The translations under genes and the position numbers were made by a program. The notes under the pieces were generated by a model, which saw only the letters and a program-made list of their open reading frames with translations, made no database searches and had not been told where the DNA came from. Positions 61,781 to 64,000 of a stretch of DNA of 64,000 bases are shown here, piece after piece; the first letter of the stretch is position 1, and each line of letters starts with the position of its first letter. Origin of the DNA: Pararhizobium sp. YC-54 (GTDB lineage Bacteria; Pseudomonadota; Alphaproteobacteria; Rhizobiales; Rhizobiaceae); contig NZ_JAOYTH010000007.1 in assembly GCF_025847205.1 (NCBI RefSeq), positions 1-64,000 on the forward strand, in the 5' to 3' direction.

Positions 61781-61836
61781 ATTGTCTCAAAAACATTGTC
61801 ACATTAAGGAGACAATAGGGATCGTATTCGAGACAG
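61781..61836. promoter_or_regulatory. Putative upstream activator sites
   Basis: ATTGTCTC (61781-61788) and GAGACAAT (61809-61816) form a perfect inverted repeat with a 20-bp spacer; a further ATTGTC (61795-61800) and CGAGACAG (61829-61836) follow. They lie 90-150 bp upstream of the sigma-54 promoter, the usual enhancer distance, and just upstream of the activator gene at 61893. Confidence 0.55.
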
Positions 61837-61892
61837 TTTGCGCATAGGATGTTGGCCTAGCCCCTTCCCCGTTTGATAAGGACGAGAGTGAG

Positions 61893-63251
61893 ATGCCGCT
61901 TCCGGAGTTGTTCAAGGGCTCACCAGAGGAAACCGACTTCCTTCGGCTCGTGCTCGATCATGTTTCCGATTGTCTGGTTGCCGTCGACACTGAAGGGTCC
62001 ATTGTGTTGATCAACGAGCCTTATTGCCGGCTGCTTGAGGGAGAGGCCGAGGATTTTCTCGGCCGGCACATCACGAATGTGGTTGGGCCGCAGACGAAAC
62101 TTCATTTTGTAGCACGCGGGATCGGAACCCATGTCGGCTACCCGCTCGAAGTGCGCGGCCACAAATTGGTAACCAAGCAAGTGCCGGTACACAAGGATGG
62201 CAGGATCATCGGCGCCGTCGGCCTTGCCCTTTTCTCGGACTATGGTGCGCTCAAGAAAGCCTACAGCCGCATCTCAAAGGCTGAACTCGCCATTCCGCAA
62301 CGACCGCGATCCTGGCATTCGAAGTTCCGCCTCGTCGACATCATCGGAACCGGCGATGTCATAGATGCCTATCGCGATAGCCTGAAGCTTGCAGCCGCCT
62401 ACGAGCTACCGGTGATGATTTCCGGCGAGACCGGCGCCGGCAAGGAGCTCGCTGCTCACGCGATACACGCACTATCCGACAGGAGCGCCGGGCCCTTCGT
62501 CTGGGTCAACTGTGCTTCCATTCCAAGCGAACTCATCGAGGCGGAGCTTTTCGGCTATGAAGGCGGCGCATTTACCGGCGCGCGCAGTCAAGGCAAACCG
62601 GGAAAGGTCGAGCTCGCGAGCGGGGGCATCCTCTTCCTGGACGAGATCGGCGACATGCCGCTGGGACTGCAGGGCAGCCTGTTACGCGTCCTGCAGACGA
62701 ATGAAATCGTGCGCGTCGGCGGCACCACGCCGATCAACATCGATTTGCGCATTGTCTGCGCCACCAATCGGCGTCTTGGTGATCTCGTTCGCTCGGGACG
62801 CTTCCGCGAGGATCTCTATCACCGGCTCAATGTGCTGTCGATCAATGTACCGGCGCTTCGGGAGAGGACGGACATTGTCTTTCTGGCCGACAGGCTGCTT
62901 GATCGTGTCAGCAGCCGGCTTGGGAAGGCGCCGCCGTCGCTGACGCGACAGGATCGAAAGGCGCTGTCCGATCACCCATGGCCCGGAAATGTGCGCGAAC
63001 TGGAAAACGCGCTGACGCGAATGATCGTCACCGGCAGGCTTTCCCTTTCGTCACCAGCACCTTCGCTCAGCAGCCTTGACGACGGGGCGGATGCCGACAC
63101 GGACCTGAGGCGCAAATTGAAAAGCCAGGCCAAGGAAGAGGTCCGCGCAGCCCTTGCACAGGCGGGCGGCAGCAAATCGCGTGCAGCCAAGATATTGGGC
63201 GTCAGCCGCGCGCACGTCTATCGGCTCCTCAACGGGTCCGACCAGGTATAA
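61893..63251 (+). CDS. Sigma-54-dependent transcriptional activator (PAS-AAA+-Fis)
   Basis: 452 residues. N-terminal PAS sensor (VLDHVSDCLVAVDTEGSIVLINEPYC; here split: CLVAVDTEGSIVLIN) to about 130, then the AAA+ domain: Walker A SGETGAGKELAAHAI, GAFTGA loop in EGGAFTGARSQG, Walker B ILFLDEIGDMP, sensor II HPWPGNVRELENAL. The C-terminal Fis HTH is SKSRAAKILGVSRAHVYRLL. The GAFTGA contact loop is intact, so it should activate sigma-54 RNA polymerase. It is divergent from the transporter operon, whose promoter fits. Confidence 0.92.
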   Translation: MPLPELFKGSPEETDFLRLVLDHVSDCLVAVDTEGSIVLINEPYCRLLEGEAEDFLGRHITNVVGPQTKLHFVARGIGTHVGYPLEVRGHKLVTKQVPVHKDGRIIGAVGLALFSDYGALKKAYSRISKAELAIPQRPRSWHSKFRLVDIIGTGDVIDAYRDSLKLAAAYELPVMISGETGAGKELAAHAIHALSDRSAGPFVWVNCASIPSELIEAELFGYEGGAFTGARSQGKPGKVELASGGILFLDEIGDMPLGLQGSLLRVLQTNEIVRVGGTTPINIDLRIVCATNRRLGDLVRSGRFREDLYHRLNVLSINVPALRERTDIVFLADRLLDRVSSRLGKAPPSLTRQDRKALSDHPWPGNVRELENALTRMIVTGRLSLSSPAPSLSSLDDGADADTDLRRKLKSQAKEEVRAALAQAGGSKSRAAKILGVSRAHVYRLLNGSDQV

Positions 63252-63275
63252 GGCCTCATTTCCGTGACCAGATCA

Positions 63276-63608
63276 TCATTTGAGGGCCAAATAGGACTGG
63301 GGATCGAGAAGTCCGATCCTGACGGCCACCCGGGCCGCGGCCGCTGCCGAAAGAAGCCTTTGAAGGTCTTCACCGACGCCCTTGATTTTCTCCCGCGTCC
63401 GACCGGGTGTCGGTAGGATGGAGATTTCGACATTCACCGGGGGAAGATCGTCCATCGCGTAGACCGTCAGCATCGCAAACTGGAAAGCCTCGGGACCGAC
63501 GCCGAGCGCCTGAGCAAGCAGCGCCCGGACGGACACCAGAGCCGTCGCAAGTGCCTCGTGGGCTTCAGCCGGCAGCGCTTGATCGACATAGATCTTGACG
63601 TTTGGCAT
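63276..63608 (-). CDS. Tautomerase/CHMI-like small protein
   Basis: 110 residues starting MPNVKIYVDQALP. The fold expected is that of 5-carboxymethyl-2-hydroxymuconate isomerase / MIF tautomerases, where a proline next to the initiator Met acts as base; Pro2 is present here. In aromatic degradation it would isomerise a ring-fission product. It is four bases downstream of the intradiol dioxygenase gene and converges on the regulator gene, 24 bp away. Confidence 0.7.
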   Translation of the reverse strand: MPNVKIYVDQALPAEAHEALATALVSVRALLAQALGVGPEAFQFAMLTVYAMDDLPPVNVEISILPTPGRTREKIKGVGEDLQRLLSAAAAARVAVRIGLLDPQSYLALK

Positions 63609-63611
63609 GGG

Positions 63612-64000
63612 TCAGCTCCGCTCTCGAGTGAGCACGAAATCAAAGGGCGATCGCCATTTCGCCGGTCCGTCCGTCAATTGCTCGTAGACTGCGACAAGCG
63701 TCTCCTTGACACCGAACACAGCGTCCGACGCGAGGTAAGGATCGTCGCCGACGAAGGTGTGCGTCACCACCTTCTGATACCCTGGCGCGGTGACGATATA
63801 GTGCATATGGGCGGGCCGGTACGGATGGCGGCCGAGATGTTTTAGCATCTGACCGACAGGCCCATCATCCGGGATCGGATAGGAGACCGGCTTGATGCCG
63901 ACAAACTGGTAGGCGCCTTCGGAGCCTGTTACGAACCGCCCGCGGTTGTTCCACTTCGGCTGCTGACCGGGTTGTTGAACATCGTAATAGCCGTCTGCAT
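63612..64000 (-). CDS. Intradiol ring-cleavage dioxygenase, hydroxyquinol type (5' part outside window)
   Basis: The C-terminal 129 residues are in the window: DGYYDVQQPGQQP, SYPIPDDGPVG, GRHPYRPAHMHYIVTAPGY and DDPYLASDAVFGVKETL. PAHMHYIV carries the two His ligands of the non-haem Fe(III) site and SYPIP the Tyr. This pattern is that of hydroxyquinol 1,2-dioxygenase (maleylacetate formation) rather than catechol 1,2-dioxygenase. The 5' end, including the first Tyr ligand, lies right of 64000. The operon goes on into the tautomerase gene. Confidence 0.87.
   Translation of the reverse strand, partial: ADGYYDVQQPGQQPKWNNRGRFVTGSEGAYQFVGIKPVSYPIPDDGPVGQMLKHLGRHPYRPAHMHYIVTAPGYQKVVTHTFVGDDPYLASDAVFGVKETLVAVYEQLTDGPAKWRSPFDFVLTRERS

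Noticed and set aside
1..64000. CRISPR arrays, tRNA and rRNA genes, repABC origin, oriT
   Set aside because: No regularly spaced direct repeats, no tRNA-like cloverleaf or rRNA stretch and no RepA/B/C or relaxase signature was seen while reading; a covariance-model scan could not be run here.

Overview
The window looks like an accessory replicon (large plasmid or megaplasmid) of an alphaproteobacterium of the Rhizobiaceae (Rhizobium / Agrobacterium / Ensifer type). Three things point there. The left end carries a block typical of rhizobial plasmids (methylase-helicase, DUF3085, DUF1419, DUF3991/TOPRIM genes). A TraR-type LuxR quorum sensor lies beside a TraM-like antiactivator. Everything else is mostly transport and catabolism, in moderately high-GC DNA. 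No rRNA, tRNA or CRISPR array was seen, and no repABC, traI, trb or virB genes are in the window.

Layout. 0.1-6.1 kb: plasmid backbone block on the minus strand; the large helicase-methylase gene is cut off after helicase motif III. 6.1-7.3 kb: a highly structured non-coding stretch in front of a winged-HTH gene. 8.2-13.4 kb: TPR protein, MFS exporter with a C-terminal extension, an IS630 transposase remnant, an EamA exporter and an HxlR regulator. 13.6-21.9 kb: a glycine-betaine/proline-type ABC importer in one operon with a LysR regulator and an enolase-superfamily enzyme, divergent from three genes for a short hydroxy-acid pathway. 21.9-24.0 kb: a graveyard of gene remnants (AraC, MacB, an unknown ORF) around traM and traR. 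24.0-26.2 kb: a chemoreceptor. 27.0-36.6 kb: a catabolic island (SDR, TorF-type porin, NCS1 permease, GAF-LuxR regulator, FMN reductase, LLM flavin monooxygenase, alpha/beta hydrolase, cupin, His-rich metallo-beta-lactamase-fold hydrolase, SDR) whose substrate I cannot name.

37.3-50.9 kb: a near-complete gene set for aerobic CoA-dependent anthranilate (2-aminobenzoate) degradation. It has an aryl-CoA ligase, the fused 2-aminobenzoyl-CoA monooxygenase/reductase, an SDR, two crotonases, acyl-CoA dehydrogenases including a glutaryl-CoA dehydrogenase, two 3-hydroxyacyl-CoA dehydrogenases, a thiolase, a Rid-family protein, a thioesterase and a MarR regulator. A kynurenine-formamidase-like gene at 50.9-51.7 kb shares a 14-bp promoter element with this cluster, which suggests coordinated use of tryptophan/kynurenine-derived anthranilate.

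51.9-58.7 kb: a diaminopropionate ammonia-lyase operon with a polar-amino-acid ABC importer (permease and ATPase fused), an M20 carbamoylase-type amidohydrolase and an M24 hydrolase, under a divergent Lrp/AsnC regulator. This is a plausible route for N-acylated or N-carbamoylated 2,3-diaminopropionate from plants. 59.2-64.0 kb: a sigma-54-controlled aromatic module with an MHS-family transporter, an enol-lactonase-like hydrolase, an AAA+ enhancer-binding regulator, a tautomerase-like protein and the 3' part of a hydroxyquinol-type intradiol dioxygenase that runs off the right edge. The sigma-54 promoter and putative upstream activator sites can be read directly.
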